DNA of 64,000 bases, taken from positions 248,001 to 312,000 of the forward strand of contig NZ_JACGVG010000035.1 in the NCBI RefSeq assembly GCF_014077095.1, written 5' to 3'. The first letter of the stretch is position 1; every line of letters starts with the position of its first letter. The notes below the pieces were generated by a model, which worked only from the letters and a program-made list of their open reading frames with translations, was not told where the DNA came from and did not search any database. A program made the translations under genes and the position numbers. The stretch comes from Colwellia sp. MB02u-6 (lineage in GTDB: Bacteria > Pseudomonadota > Gammaproteobacteria > Enterobacterales > Alteromonadaceae). Below, piece after piece: positions 1 to 7,826 of the stretch.

Positions 1-573
1 ATTCGATTCTTTCTTTTCATCAAAGCGCTTAACAGCAAGTGCGATAGCGTCACCAATCGCGGTTTTTTTGCCGACTAAGCCCAACACGGTTTCATCAAGC
101 ATTTGTTGCACGGTTTTACGATCAAAGGTCATCGGCGTTTGCATATAAGCATCGTCACCAAATAAGATCAAACCTAACCTGTCACCGCTGCGTCGTGCGA
201 TAAATTCACCCAGTAATTGCTTTAACATATCAAGACGATTAACGCTGCGGCCATTGAGGGTCATGTCCTCTACTTGCATACTGCCGGATAAATCAACCGC
301 GATCATCATCTCGCGTCCTTCAGTGGGTACATTGACGGATTCACCCAGCCATTGTGGTTGAGTGGTCGCCAGTACCAGTAACAGCCAAATAAGGCTGAGT
401 ATTAGTACTGATGATTTTTTCTTTTCGGGGGCAAACTCTGGTGTCTGAATACCTTTAATGATGGTGGGCATTCTAAGTGGCGCGGCTTGTACTTGTTTTT
501 TAGCCGGTAACCAATAGACAAGTAACGGCAACGGTAGGGCGATTAAGGCCCAGAGAAAATCAAAATGGATCAT
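1..573 (-). CDS. VWA-domain membrane protein, BatA-like (3' end outside window)
   Basis: Partial gene: it begins with ATG at 573 and runs off the left edge after 191 codons. The N-terminus has two hydrophobic segments (about residues 5-22 and 55-71) flanking a short loop. A von Willebrand factor A domain starts near residue 88 with the metal-site motif DLSGS at 94-98. This is the arrangement of BatA/aerotolerance proteins, membrane-anchored VWA proteins encoded with MoxR ATPases. Its start overlaps the stop of the preceding DUF4381 gene (ATGA), which implies translational coupling. The family is thought to act in envelope stress or in MoxR-assisted assembly of protein complexes; the exact substrate is unknown. 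BatB or TPR-type partners probably follow beyond the left edge. Confidence 0.88.
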   Translation of the reverse strand, partial: MIHFDFLWALIALPLPLLVYWLPAKKQVQAAPLRMPTIIKGIQTPEFAPEKKKSSVLILSLIWLLLVLATTQPQWLGESVNVPTEGREMMIAVDLSGSMQVEDMTLNGRSVNRLDMLKQLLGEFIARRSGDRLGLILFGDDAYMQTPMTFDRKTVQQMLDETVLGLVGKKTAIGDAIALAVKRFDEKKESN

Positions 574-1160
574 GACTTTGCTCCGTCATTTTTAATCACT
601 AGGTTAGCTGATTTATCGGCTGCTGGACTGGTATGCAAGCCAGTGTTTGTGTTTTTAATTATTGCAGGCGCTGAGATAGCTAACTCTTTTTTTGGTGGTA
701 AAGCATGGCTAAGCCATAATTTCGCTGCGCTTGAAAATTCAGCCGATATTTTACTTTCCGTAGTACTTGCCGTAGTACTTGCTGCAACACTTTGGTAAAC
801 AGAGATAAAGTGTTCGGCGCTAAGTTCAGTAAACTTTTGCTGATGCTTAGGGGGCAATGTGGCGATTAAAAAGCTTTTAAAAGCATCGCCAGTTAAGTGT
901 GCGACTTGCGGTCGTGGAAAGTATTGTAAAGCTGACCATTTTAATAAGGCTACCATAGCGCTGATGTCAGTCGCTGTTGATAATTGTTTGAGTGCCATTT
1001 TTTGCGCCTGACGTTTAATCATGGCTTGTCGCAGCTTTAATAGGCCATACATGATTAAGGCTAAAACAATAATGGCTAAAAGCCACCAACCTGGTGCAAT
1101 AGGATAACCGTGCACATTGGCGGGTAGATGAATATCACTTAATTGTGCTAGCGGATCCAT
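570..1160 (-). CDS. DUF4381 domain protein of the MoxR/Bat operon
   Basis: A 196-aa protein with a short N-terminal segment containing the DIHLP element, then a single membrane helix at about residues 24-43 (GWWLLAIIVLALIMYGLLKL), then a soluble basic and helical region. This is the layout of DUF4381 proteins, found almost only between DUF58 and VWA genes in moxR operons. It overlaps the end of the DUF58 gene by 13 bases and the start of the batA-like gene by 4, so the three are probably made together. Biochemical function is not established for the family. The C-terminal 60 residues are low in recognisable motifs and rich in Ser, Thr and Ala. Confidence 0.85.
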   Translation of the reverse strand: MDPLAQLSDIHLPANVHGYPIAPGWWLLAIIVLALIMYGLLKLRQAMIKRQAQKMALKQLSTATDISAMVALLKWSALQYFPRPQVAHLTGDAFKSFLIATLPPKHQQKFTELSAEHFISVYQSVAASTTASTTESKISAEFSSAAKLWLSHALPPKKELAISAPAIIKNTNTGLHTSPAADKSANLVIKNDGAKS

Positions 1161-2161
1161 GACGCTACTCCGCGATGTAATTGAGTTTCGAGTGCTTCAC
1201 TGGCACAAAAGTGCAGTAAGCGCACGCCAGCTTTAGTTAGTTTTTCTTCTTTGGTGTTACTTAAACTCAGGGCCTGTTGATGATATTTTTCAGCCAGTGC
1301 TGGGTCACCGAGTATTAATTGTTGTCGCTCATCACTATCATCACCATTAGTGATACCAACGCTAATTTTCTGTTTACTCTCTGGCAGTTTTTGTTCGAGT
1401 GGATCGCTGAGCAAGCAAACAACTAATTCACAATGTCGAGTAATATTAGCTAAATGGCGCACCGCTTCATCTGTGAGATTAAAGGCATCGGTGATCAGAT
1501 ACACTAAGCTACCGGGTTTAGCGAGTTGGCGTAGGCGCGCACAGTTTTGTTCAAAGGCTAATACTGCTTGTTCACGGTCTAAGGGCTCGCTAGCAATAGT
1601 TAAAGAGTCCGCGTGTTTCGTAACTAACGCATGCAAGTAATGCAGCACACCTTGTTGTCGGCTACGGGGTTTTAATTCTTGGTGACTGTGTTGGTTAAAG
1701 ACAATACCGCCAATGCGATCGCCGCGTGACTTGGCATGCCAAGCCACTAAGGCTGCAACATGGGCTGCTTGCACTGATTTAAAAAGTAAACGGCTACCAA
1801 AAAGCATGCTGGTGCTTAAGTCGGTGGCAATAAGCACGGGGCGTTCCACTTCTTCATGAAATAATTTTGTGTGTGTTTTTCCTGTGCGAGCCGTTACCCG
1901 CCAGTCAATAGCACGAATGTCGTCACCATTTTGATAATGGCGAACTTCATCAAACTCCATGCCTCGACCTTTGCTGCGGGCGAGATAATTGCCTGACATT
2001 TTGCCACGTAAACTTTTTGAGGCGGCTAAATTAATGAGTGAGCTTTTAGCCTGATAACGAATTAACTCTGCAATGGTTAATTCGATGCCATTACTGACCA
2101 GTTCATTAAGCAACAATTGCGGGTTGTTTTGCTCGGTCGATTTTTTTTGATTAAACCACAT
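1148..2161 (-). CDS. DUF58 protein of the MoxR operon
   Basis: A 337-aa soluble protein. The DUF58 signature is clear: a GMEFDEVRHYQNGDDIRAIDW stretch (about residues 67-87) followed by TAR and a K-x-F-x-E-E region. The second half resembles a VWA fold, with a DLSTS metal-site-like motif near residue 114. DUF58 proteins are encoded next to MoxR ATPases and are thought to be their adaptors or clients; no enzymatic activity is established. It lies 15 bases downstream of moxR on the same strand, and the next gene overlaps its 3' end, so it sits in the middle of a tight operon. Confidence 0.9.
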   Translation of the reverse strand: MWFNQKKSTEQNNPQLLLNELVSNGIELTIAELIRYQAKSSLINLAASKSLRGKMSGNYLARSKGRGMEFDEVRHYQNGDDIRAIDWRVTARTGKTHTKLFHEEVERPVLIATDLSTSMLFGSRLLFKSVQAAHVAALVAWHAKSRGDRIGGIVFNQHSHQELKPRSRQQGVLHYLHALVTKHADSLTIASEPLDREQAVLAFEQNCARLRQLAKPGSLVYLITDAFNLTDEAVRHLANITRHCELVVCLLSDPLEQKLPESKQKISVGITNGDDSDERQQLILGDPALAEKYHQQALSLSNTKEEKLTKAGVRLLHFCASEALETQLHRGVASWIR

Positions 2162-2176
2162 AAAGGTAACTTGCGC

Positions 2177-3133
2177 TTAGGCAACCGCCACTAAGCTGAG
2201 TAAGTGATCAAGTAGTTGATTACTACTGATACCTTCTGCTTCAGCTTGATAAGTCATTATTATCCGGTGACGCAATACGTTGTGAAAAACCGCTTGAACA
2301 TCTTCAGGGCTAACAAAGTCTCGGTTATTTAGCCAAGCTCTTGCTCGTGCACAGCGGTCAAGTGCGATAGTAGCGCGCGGGCTAGCACCGTAGGCAAGCC
2401 ATTGTTTTAATTTGTCGTCGTACTTTTCTGGCTGACGAGTTGCCATGATCAAATCAACGATATAGTTTTCCACTGCTGGCGCCATATGAATTTGCATGGT
2501 TTCTTTGCGAGCAGCAAAAATATCAGCCTGAGTCATTTGTTTAATGGCTTTTTTTTCTACTTTTAACGCTTCACCGCGGTTAAGTTTTAAAATTTCTAAC
2601 TCACTAGTGGCATTAGGGTAATCGATTTCAACATGCATTAAAAAACGGTCAAGTTGCGCTTCAGGCAGCGGATAAGTGCCTTCTTGCTCAATTGGGTTTT
2701 GTGTTGCCATGACTAAAAATAATTCAGGTAAGGGGTAAGTATGGCGACCCACCGTAATTTGGCCTTCCGCCATTGCCTCTAATAAGGCAGACTGAACTTT
2801 TGCCGGCGCGCGGTTTATTTCATCGGCTAAGACTAAGTTACGAAATAATGGTCCGGGTTGAAAAACAAAGGTACCATCTTCAGGGCGATAGATATCTGTG
2901 CCGGTTAAATCTGCGGGTAATAAATCAGGGGTAAACTGAACGCGATGAAAGTCTGCTTCGATACCTTGCGCTAATGCGTTAACCGCACGAGTTTTTGCTA
3001 ACCCCGGGGGACCTTCTACAATAAGATGTCCATCAGCTAAAAGCGCTATCAGTAAGTTTTCAACAAGGGCGTGCTGTCCAATAATTTGTGAAGATAAATG
3101 TTCTTTTAATGAGGAAAAGTGTTCAATAGCCAT
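2177..3133 (-). CDS. MoxR family AAA+ ATPase
   Basis: A 318-aa AAA+ ATPase of normal MoxR length. Walker A is GPPGLAKT at residues 41-48 and Walker B is VLADEINRAP with D104-E105; the sensor 1 region MATQNPIEQEGTYPLPEAQLDRF follows near residue 144. The C-terminal lid region (ASPRATIALDRCARARAWL) is typical. MoxR proteins act as chaperones that insert cofactors or remodel complexes together with VWA proteins, which here are encoded just downstream. It is the first gene of the minus-strand operon, diverging from fadI. The start ATG at 3133 fits the family N-terminus. Confidence 0.93.
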   Translation of the reverse strand: MAIEHFSSLKEHLSSQIIGQHALVENLLIALLADGHLIVEGPPGLAKTRAVNALAQGIEADFHRVQFTPDLLPADLTGTDIYRPEDGTFVFQPGPLFRNLVLADEINRAPAKVQSALLEAMAEGQITVGRHTYPLPELFLVMATQNPIEQEGTYPLPEAQLDRFLMHVEIDYPNATSELEILKLNRGEALKVEKKAIKQMTQADIFAARKETMQIHMAPAVENYIVDLIMATRQPEKYDDKLKQWLAYGASPRATIALDRCARARAWLNNRDFVSPEDVQAVFHNVLRHRIIMTYQAEAEGISSNQLLDHLLSLVAVA

Positions 3134-3169
3134 AGTTTATCGTTCTTATTGATTAAAAAAGTTTAAGTC

Positions 3170-3379
3170 AGCAGGTCTGACACATAAGTTGATATAAGGT
3201 TCAGCTTTTAAAAAACAACCACCATGACAAAATTTTAGGATTTTTTCTTTAGCTTTTTAGTTACTTGGTGTGTTCTCGGTATGTTCAGAGTATAAGTTTG
3301 CTTAAATTTTGAAGCTAATGATTGAATTATTTCTATAGTTGGTTAGAATTATCACAAATCCGAAGAGGTCTGACCTCTT
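3170..3379 (+). promoter_or_regulatory. moxR/fadI divergent intergenic region with FadR-like palindrome
   Basis: The fadI promoter reads as -35 TTGAAT at 3322-3327 and -10 TAGAAT at 3344-3349 with a 16-base spacer. Just downstream, at 3363-3379, lies the perfect palindrome AAGAGGTCTGACCTCTT. Its core GGTCTGACC matches the centre of the gammaproteobacterial FadR operator (CTGGTCNGACCAG); the outer bases differ. A site just past the start point suits a repressor released by acyl-CoA. A weaker partial match (AGCAGGTCTGACACATA) sits at 3170-3186 near the moxR start. Assignment to FadR is inferred from the motif and from the gene controlled. Confidence 0.65.
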
Positions 3380-3406
3380 GAGTGTTGCAACAAGATGGAA
3401 TTAAAA

Positions 3407-4714
3407 ATGACAAAATCAAAATTAATAACCGGCAGTGGAGAGCGCATAGCTATAGTCGCGGGCTTACGTACACCGTTTGCAAAGCAAGCGACTGCTTTTC
3501 ATGGTGTTCCTGCTGTCGACTTAGGCAAAATTGTTGTCAATGAATTACTACAAAAGCATGACGTTGACCCAAAAATTATCGACCAGTTAGTGTTTGGGCA
3601 AGTGGTACAAATGCCAGAAGCACCCAATATTGCCCGTGAAATTGTACTAGGTACTGGGATGAATGTTCATACGGATGCTTATAGTGTTTCTCGTGCTTGT
3701 GCGACTAGTTTTCAATCTACGGTTAATGTTGCTGAGTCAATTATGGCGGGTTTTGTTGATGTCGGTATTGCCGGCGGTGCTGACTCTTCTTCTGTTGCGC
3801 CCATTGGTGTGTCGAAGAAATTCGCTCGCACCTTATTAGATTTAAGTAAAGCCCGCTCATTCGGTGCAAAAATGGCGCTTATTCGCCAGCTTAACTTTAA
3901 GGATATATTACCTGTACCTCCGGCTGTTGCCGAATACTCTTCTGGTTTGTCAATGGGACATACCGCAGAGCAAATGGCAAAAACACATGGTATTACCCGT
4001 GAAGCACAAGATGCATTAGCGCATCGCTCACATACCTTAGCCACAAAAAGTTGGCAAGAAGGTAAGCTAGCCGGTGAGGTGATGACCGCCCATAGCGAAC
4101 CCTATAAGTCATTTATCGAGAGAGATAATTGTATTCGTGAAAACTCTGAGTTAGCCAGTTATGCCAAATTACGGCCCGTTTTTGATCGCAAACACGGTAC
4201 GGTAACAGCGGCGACAAGTACGCCGCTAACCGATGGCGCTTCTGCCATTTTAATGATGCGTGAAGGCAGAGCTAAAGAGCTAGGTTATAAACCTTTAGGT
4301 TACATTCGCAGTTACGGCTTTGCTGCGATTGATGTTTGGGAAGATATGTTAATGGGACCAAGTTATGCTTCGCCAATTGCCTTACAGCGTGCTGGCATGA
4401 ATTTAGCCGATCTAGATTTAATTGAAATGCATGAAGCCTTTGCATCGCAGGCGCTGGCCAACGTGAAAATGTTCGCCAGTAACAAGTTTGCTCAAACGCA
4501 TTTAGGGCGTGATAAAGCCATTGGTGAAATCGATATGGACAAATTCAATGTTATGGGTGGTTCTTTAGCTTATGGCCATCCGTTTGCTGCAACAGGTACT
4601 CGATTGATTGTACAAACATTGAATGAATTAAACCGTCGTGGCGGCGGTGTTGGCTTAACCACAGCTTGTGCAGCTGGTGGTTTAGGCGCGGCTATGATTG
4701 TGGAGACAGATTAA
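3407..4714 (+). CDS. fadI: 3-ketoacyl-CoA thiolase, FadI (beta subunit of the fatty acid oxidation complex)
   Basis: Thiolase of 435 aa that cleaves 3-ketoacyl-CoA with CoA to acetyl-CoA and a shortened acyl-CoA, the last step of beta-oxidation. The nucleophilic cysteine lies in [10 protein letters not shown] (C98), the catalytic His in EMHEAFAS and in [14 protein letters not shown], and the second Cys in [13 protein letters not shown] near the C-terminus. I chose ATG 3407 because it has GGAA upstream and matches the usual [17 protein letters not shown] start; an in-frame ATG at 3395 would add four residues. The TAA overlaps the fadJ ATG by one base (TAATG), so the subunits are translationally coupled. 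FadI rather than FadA is indicated by the length of about 435 aa and the gene order thiolase then hydratase. Confidence 0.95.
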   Translation: MTKSKLITGSGERIAIVAGLRTPFAKQATAFHGVPAVDLGKIVVNELLQKHDVDPKIIDQLVFGQVVQMPEAPNIAREIVLGTGMNVHTDAYSVSRACATSFQSTVNVAESIMAGFVDVGIAGGADSSSVAPIGVSKKFARTLLDLSKARSFGAKMALIRQLNFKDILPVPPAVAEYSSGLSMGHTAEQMAKTHGITREAQDALAHRSHTLATKSWQEGKLAGEVMTAHSEPYKSFIERDNCIRENSELASYAKLRPVFDRKHGTVTAATSTPLTDGASAILMMREGRAKELGYKPLGYIRSYGFAAIDVWEDMLMGPSYASPIALQRAGMNLADLDLIEMHEAFASQALANVKMFASNKFAQTHLGRDKAIGEIDMDKFNVMGGSLAYGHPFAATGTRLIVQTLNELNRRGGGVGLTTACAAGGLGAAMIVETD

Positions 4715-6867
4715 TGACTGATGTAACAAATAGTGAACAAGCAGAAAATAATAAAACCTTTAGTTTAGCTCGCCAAGAAAATGGTATAGCGCATTTGATC
4801 ATGGACGTTAAAGGTGACTCTATGAACACTTTGAAAGCTGAATTTTCTGATGAAATAGCGGAAATATTAAAAGAGATACGCGAAGACAAGTCAATTACTG
4901 GCTTAGTATTAGCCAGCGGTAAAGCGGATTCTTTTGTCGCCGGTGCTGATGTACATATGTTGGCGAATTGTACTTCTGTTGTACAAGCCACGGCTTTGTC
5001 ACGTCAAGGGCAAATGATTTTTGATCAACTGGAAAACTTATCAATCCCGGTTGTTGCTGCTGTGCATGGCGCTTGTTTAGGTGGCGGATTAGAGCTTGCT
5101 ATGGCGTGTCATGCCATCGTTTGTAGTGACAGTCCAAAAACCGTCCTAGGCTTGCCTGAAGTGCAATTAGGTTTACTACCAGGTGGTGGTGGCACGCAAC
5201 GATTACCCAAGCGTGTTGGGATTCAAAAGTCATTAGATATGATGCTAACCGGTAAGCAATTACGTGCTAAGCAAGCATTAAAAGCGGGCTTGGTAAATGA
5301 GGTAGTGCCGTCGAGTATTTTACTGAAAACTGCAGAGCAGCTAGTGCTTTCTGGCAAGGTAAAACCTAAAGTTCGTCAATTATCAATGATGGATAAGTTA
5401 CTTGAAGGTAACAGCGTAGGCCGAAATATTTTATTCTCTAAAGCGACAAAAATGGTATTAGGTCAAACTAAAGGTAACTATCCTGCACCTTTAAAAATAA
5501 TTGACTGTATTCGAGCTGGTGTGGAGCAAGCTGCTTCAAAAGGTTATCAAGTGGAAGCTGACCATTTTGGTCAATTAGTGATGAGTGATGTTTCTGTTCA
5601 GCTTAGACAATTATTTTTTGCCACCACAGATATGAAAAAAGAGCAGGGTGTTGAAGGAGTAGCGCCTAAAAAAATAACAAATACCGCAGTGCTTGGTGGC
5701 GGTTTAATGGGAGGAGGTATCGCTTTTGTCACAGCAACAAAAGCTAAATTACCTGTGCGGATAAAAGATATTTCAAATCAAGGTATCAGCCATGCTTTAA
5801 AATATGGTTATGATTTGTTAAACAAAAAAGTTAAACGCCGTTTTATGCGTCATAGCGAAATGCAAAGTCAATTAGCGCTAATAACCGGTACGACAGAATA
5901 TACTGGCTTTGGCAATGTTGGTCTTGTTGTCGAAGCTGTGTTTGAAGATTTAGCCTTAAAACAAAATATGCTGGCGGATATTGAAAGCCATTGTAAAGAG
6001 AGTACTATTTTCGCCAGTAACACCTCAAGCTTGCCGATAGGACAAATCGCAGAGCACGCTTTACGACCTGAAAATGTTATTGGTCTACATTACTTTTCGC
6101 CGGCTGACAAAATGCCATTAGTGGAAATTATCGGCCACGATAAAACCTCTGATCAAACTATCTCGACTACCGTCGCATTTGCCAAGCAGCAAGGCAAAAC
6201 ACCGATTGTGGTAAAAGATAAAGCCGGTTTTTATGTTAACCGTATTTTAGCGCCTTATTTAAATGAAGCCGCGACGTTATTGCTTGAAGGTTGCTCTATT
6301 AAAGCGCTTGATAAAGCTATGGTTAAATTTGGTTTTCCCGTTGGACCTATGCAGCTATTAGATGAAGTGGGCCTTGACGTTGGTGCTAAAATCGGTCCAA
6401 TTCTACAAGCAGAATTAGGTGATAGATTTGCTCCACCAGCAGCCTTTTCTAAATTAATCGATGATGGCCGTTTAGGTAAAAAAACTAAAAAAGGCTTTTA
6501 TCAATATAATACTAAAAGCAAGAAAAAATTAGTGGATGAAAGTGTATACGCGTCGCTAGGGCTCAAGGTAAGCAATACGACAGTTACTGACGCACAAGCT
6601 GAACGCTGTGTCTATATGATGCTTAACGAGGCAGCTCGTTGTTTGGATGAAGAGATTATCCGTAATGCCCGTGACGGCGATATTGGCGCTATTTTTGGTA
6701 TAGGCTTCCCGCCTTTTCTTGGTGGACCCTTTAAATATATGGATAAAATTGGCGCGGTAACTTTAGTGAGTAAATTAACCCAATGGCAAGCTGAATTTGG
6801 TGAACGATTTACGCCTTGCGATGCCTTAGTGAAAATGGCAGAGCAAAATGAAAGCTTTTATAATTAG
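4714..6867 (+). CDS. fadJ: multifunctional enoyl-CoA hydratase / 3-hydroxyacyl-CoA dehydrogenase, FadJ
   Basis: Alpha subunit of the beta-oxidation complex, 717 aa. The N-terminal crotonase domain (about 1-200) has GACLGGGLELAMAC for the oxyanion hole and GLPEVQLGLLPGGGGTQRLP. The central NAD-binding Rossmann domain starts with AVLGGGLMGGGIAF (about 327-340), and NTSSLPI and GLHYFSPADKMPLVEII belong to the 3-hydroxyacyl-CoA dehydrogenase. Two C-terminal dehydrogenase domains follow. The start at 4714 overlaps the fadI stop; upstream in-frame codons exist but would extend into fadI. Hydration and NAD-dependent oxidation of enoyl-CoA feed substrate to FadI. A hairpin terminator follows at 6939-6967. 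Confidence 0.95.
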   Translation: MTDVTNSEQAENNKTFSLARQENGIAHLIMDVKGDSMNTLKAEFSDEIAEILKEIREDKSITGLVLASGKADSFVAGADVHMLANCTSVVQATALSRQGQMIFDQLENLSIPVVAAVHGACLGGGLELAMACHAIVCSDSPKTVLGLPEVQLGLLPGGGGTQRLPKRVGIQKSLDMMLTGKQLRAKQALKAGLVNEVVPSSILLKTAEQLVLSGKVKPKVRQLSMMDKLLEGNSVGRNILFSKATKMVLGQTKGNYPAPLKIIDCIRAGVEQAASKGYQVEADHFGQLVMSDVSVQLRQLFFATTDMKKEQGVEGVAPKKITNTAVLGGGLMGGGIAFVTATKAKLPVRIKDISNQGISHALKYGYDLLNKKVKRRFMRHSEMQSQLALITGTTEYTGFGNVGLVVEAVFEDLALKQNMLADIESHCKESTIFASNTSSLPIGQIAEHALRPENVIGLHYFSPADKMPLVEIIGHDKTSDQTISTTVAFAKQQGKTPIVVKDKAGFYVNRILAPYLNEAATLLLEGCSIKALDKAMVKFGFPVGPMQLLDEVGLDVGAKIGPILQAELGDRFAPPAAFSKLIDDGRLGKKTKKGFYQYNTKSKKKLVDESVYASLGLKVSNTTVTDAQAERCVYMMLNEAARCLDEEIIRNARDGDIGAIFGIGFPPFLGGPFKYMDKIGAVTLVSKLTQWQAEFGERFTPCDALVKMAEQNESFYN

Positions 6868-6938
6868 CCTATACTCTGGTTAACATTACTTTGTACGGTA
6901 TTTACTTACTGCTAAGGTGGTGATAGTTCATTTATTAA

Positions 6939-6967
6939 GGGGGGCAATTTATTGCCTCTTTTTTTAT
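6939..6967 (+). terminator. terminator after fadIJ
   Basis: GGGGCAA, loop TTTA, TTGCCTC, followed by a run of seven or more T. It lies 72 bases after the fadJ stop and closes the fadIJ operon on the plus strand. Confidence 0.8.
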
Positions 6968-7111
6968 TTTTTTTGAAACAGGACTATTAATTTTGGATCA
7001 TAAACTGACAATAGAATACATTATTTTTGAATAATTACTCTAAACTTGTTAAAGTGTACATGTGTGTTGGTTTGTGACTTTTTAAGTCTAATTTTTCAAA
7101 GTGAGTAAAGC

Positions 7112-7315
7112 ATGATTTTGTTATTCAGCGGAGTGTTAAGCGTTGTTTTTTCTTTGTTTTTTTATTGCCAGGCAATCAGCAGTGGCTTAGGTATAAAGCG
7201 ATGGGCAATAGCTGGTTTAATGTTTGGTCCTTTTGTTTGGCCAATGTTTTGTATGAAAAAACGTGTAAAGATATACCAGCGTTTTGGTTTTGATTGCTTG
7301 TTATTTTCAGCGTAA
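7112..7315 (+). CDS. small two-helix membrane protein, unknown function
   Basis: A 67-aa hydrophobic protein. A first membrane helix covers about residues 2-20 and a second about 31-47, with the KR pair between them and the C-terminal KKR cluster (about 49-51) likely cytoplasmic. The SxKRWAIAGLxFGPFVWPMF core resembles small uncharacterised proteins I associate with Alteromonadales, but I cannot name a family. GTGAG lies upstream of the ATG at a workable distance. It is alone between the fadIJ terminator and a convergent peptide operon. It could be a chance hydrophobic frame, though the clean helix-loop-helix layout argues against that. Confidence 0.55.
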   Translation: MILLFSGVLSVVFSLFFYCQAISSGLGIKRWAIAGLMFGPFVWPMFCMKKRVKIYQRFGFDCLLFSA

Positions 7316-7326
7316 TAAAAAAATAT

Positions 7327-7417
7327 AGCCTGTTTTAATATCAGTACTTTTAATTTATAAAGACGCTAACTTCCTTGTAGCGTAGTGTCTAATAATCTTT
7401 ATAAATATCAACAGGCT
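7327..7417 (-). terminator. long nested inverted repeat ending in a T-run: terminator of the peptide operon
   Basis: Three nested pairs of perfect arms: AGCCTGTT 7327-7334 with AACAGGCT 7410-7417; ATTTATAAAGA 7353-7363 with TCTTTATAAAT 7396-7406; ACGCTA 7363-7368 with TAGCGT 7378-7383. Read on the minus strand the structure ends in TATATTTTTTT, so it can terminate the peptide operon. It is much longer than an ordinary terminator. Confidence 0.6.
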
Positions 7418-7427
7418 TTATAAGGTC

Positions 7428-7532
7428 TTAATTCCACCAAGTACTTGCAGGCATTTCTTTTATTTCGATGCTTGCCGCAATAGCATTTTCAGTCTTCGCA
7501 GTCATAAATAATGATTTAATTAAATTAATCAT
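7428..7532 (-). CDS. 34-aa peptide gene, second gene of a sigma-54-type peptide operon
   Basis: A very short gene on the minus strand: ATG at 7532, TAA at 7428-7430, 34 aa. The ribosome binding site is strong, GGAGG five bases before ATG (GGAGGCTTTATG), which is the main reason to call it real. The product starts MINLIKSLFM, a short basic and hydrophobic head, and ends in the aromatic STWWN. It starts 8 bases after the stop of the 47-aa gene, so the two form an operon. I do not recognise the family. The size, possible leader-like N-terminus and two adjacent Trp would suit a secreted or modified peptide, but no processing enzyme is encoded nearby. Confidence 0.6.
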   Translation of the reverse strand: MINLIKSLFMTAKTENAIAASIEIKEMPASTWWN

Positions 7533-7540
7533 AAAGCCTC

Positions 7541-7684
7541 CTAAATGCTAATTTCGTTACGGCTAGTATCGATACGAACTTCGTTTTTACGAGTTCCAAC
7601 TTCTTCGATTATAAAAGCTTCATTGTTTATATCTGCTGCTGGAGTTGCTGACATTGCAAAAGAAAGAATTAGTGAACTAAACAT
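7541..7684 (-). CDS. 47-aa peptide gene, first gene of a sigma-54-type peptide operon
   Basis: Short minus-strand gene: ATG at 7684, TAG at 7541-7543, 47 aa. AAGGA precedes the ATG at a good distance (AAGGAATACCATG). The N-terminus MFSSLILSFAMSATPAAD is hydrophobic and ends in small residues, so it resembles a weak signal peptide with a possible cut after ATPA. The rest is charged (EEVGTRKNEVRIDTSRNE). A near-consensus sigma-54 promoter lies 47 bases upstream. No family recognised. Together with the 34-aa gene it lies downstream of the large GGDEF/EAL sensor on the same strand, which may or may not be functionally linked. Confidence 0.6.
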   Translation of the reverse strand: MFSSLILSFAMSATPAADINNEAFIIEEVGTRKNEVRIDTSRNEISI

Positions 7685-7730
7685 GGTATTCCTTATTGTT
7701 ATTAAATTAAATTAAAGTCAATAAGAGTAA

Positions 7731-7747
7731 AGCGAAAATCGTGCCAA
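7731..7747 (-). promoter_or_regulatory. sigma-54 (RpoN) promoter of the peptide operon
   Basis: Minus strand reads TTGGCACGATTTTCGCT. The GG (-24) and GC (-12) elements are separated by exactly ten bases, as required for sigma-54; the only departure from TTGGCACG-N4-TTGCW is C for T in the -12 box. The start point would fall near 7720, giving a leader of about 36 bases before the 47-aa gene. Sigma-54 promoters need an enhancer-binding activator; none is encoded in this window. Confidence 0.7.
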
Positions 7748-7826
7748 TAATAAAAGTCTTAATTTACAAGGGTGTGAGCACTATTTTTACATTAAATTCA
7801 CAGTGTCATAAAATTGACGAATTTGT

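Noticed and set aside
7327-7417. Integron attC-like or IS-end interpretation of the nested repeat
   Set aside because: The arms lack the RYYYAAC/GTTRRRY core sites, and no integrase, cassette gene or target duplication is visible. The T-run on the minus strand favours a terminator.
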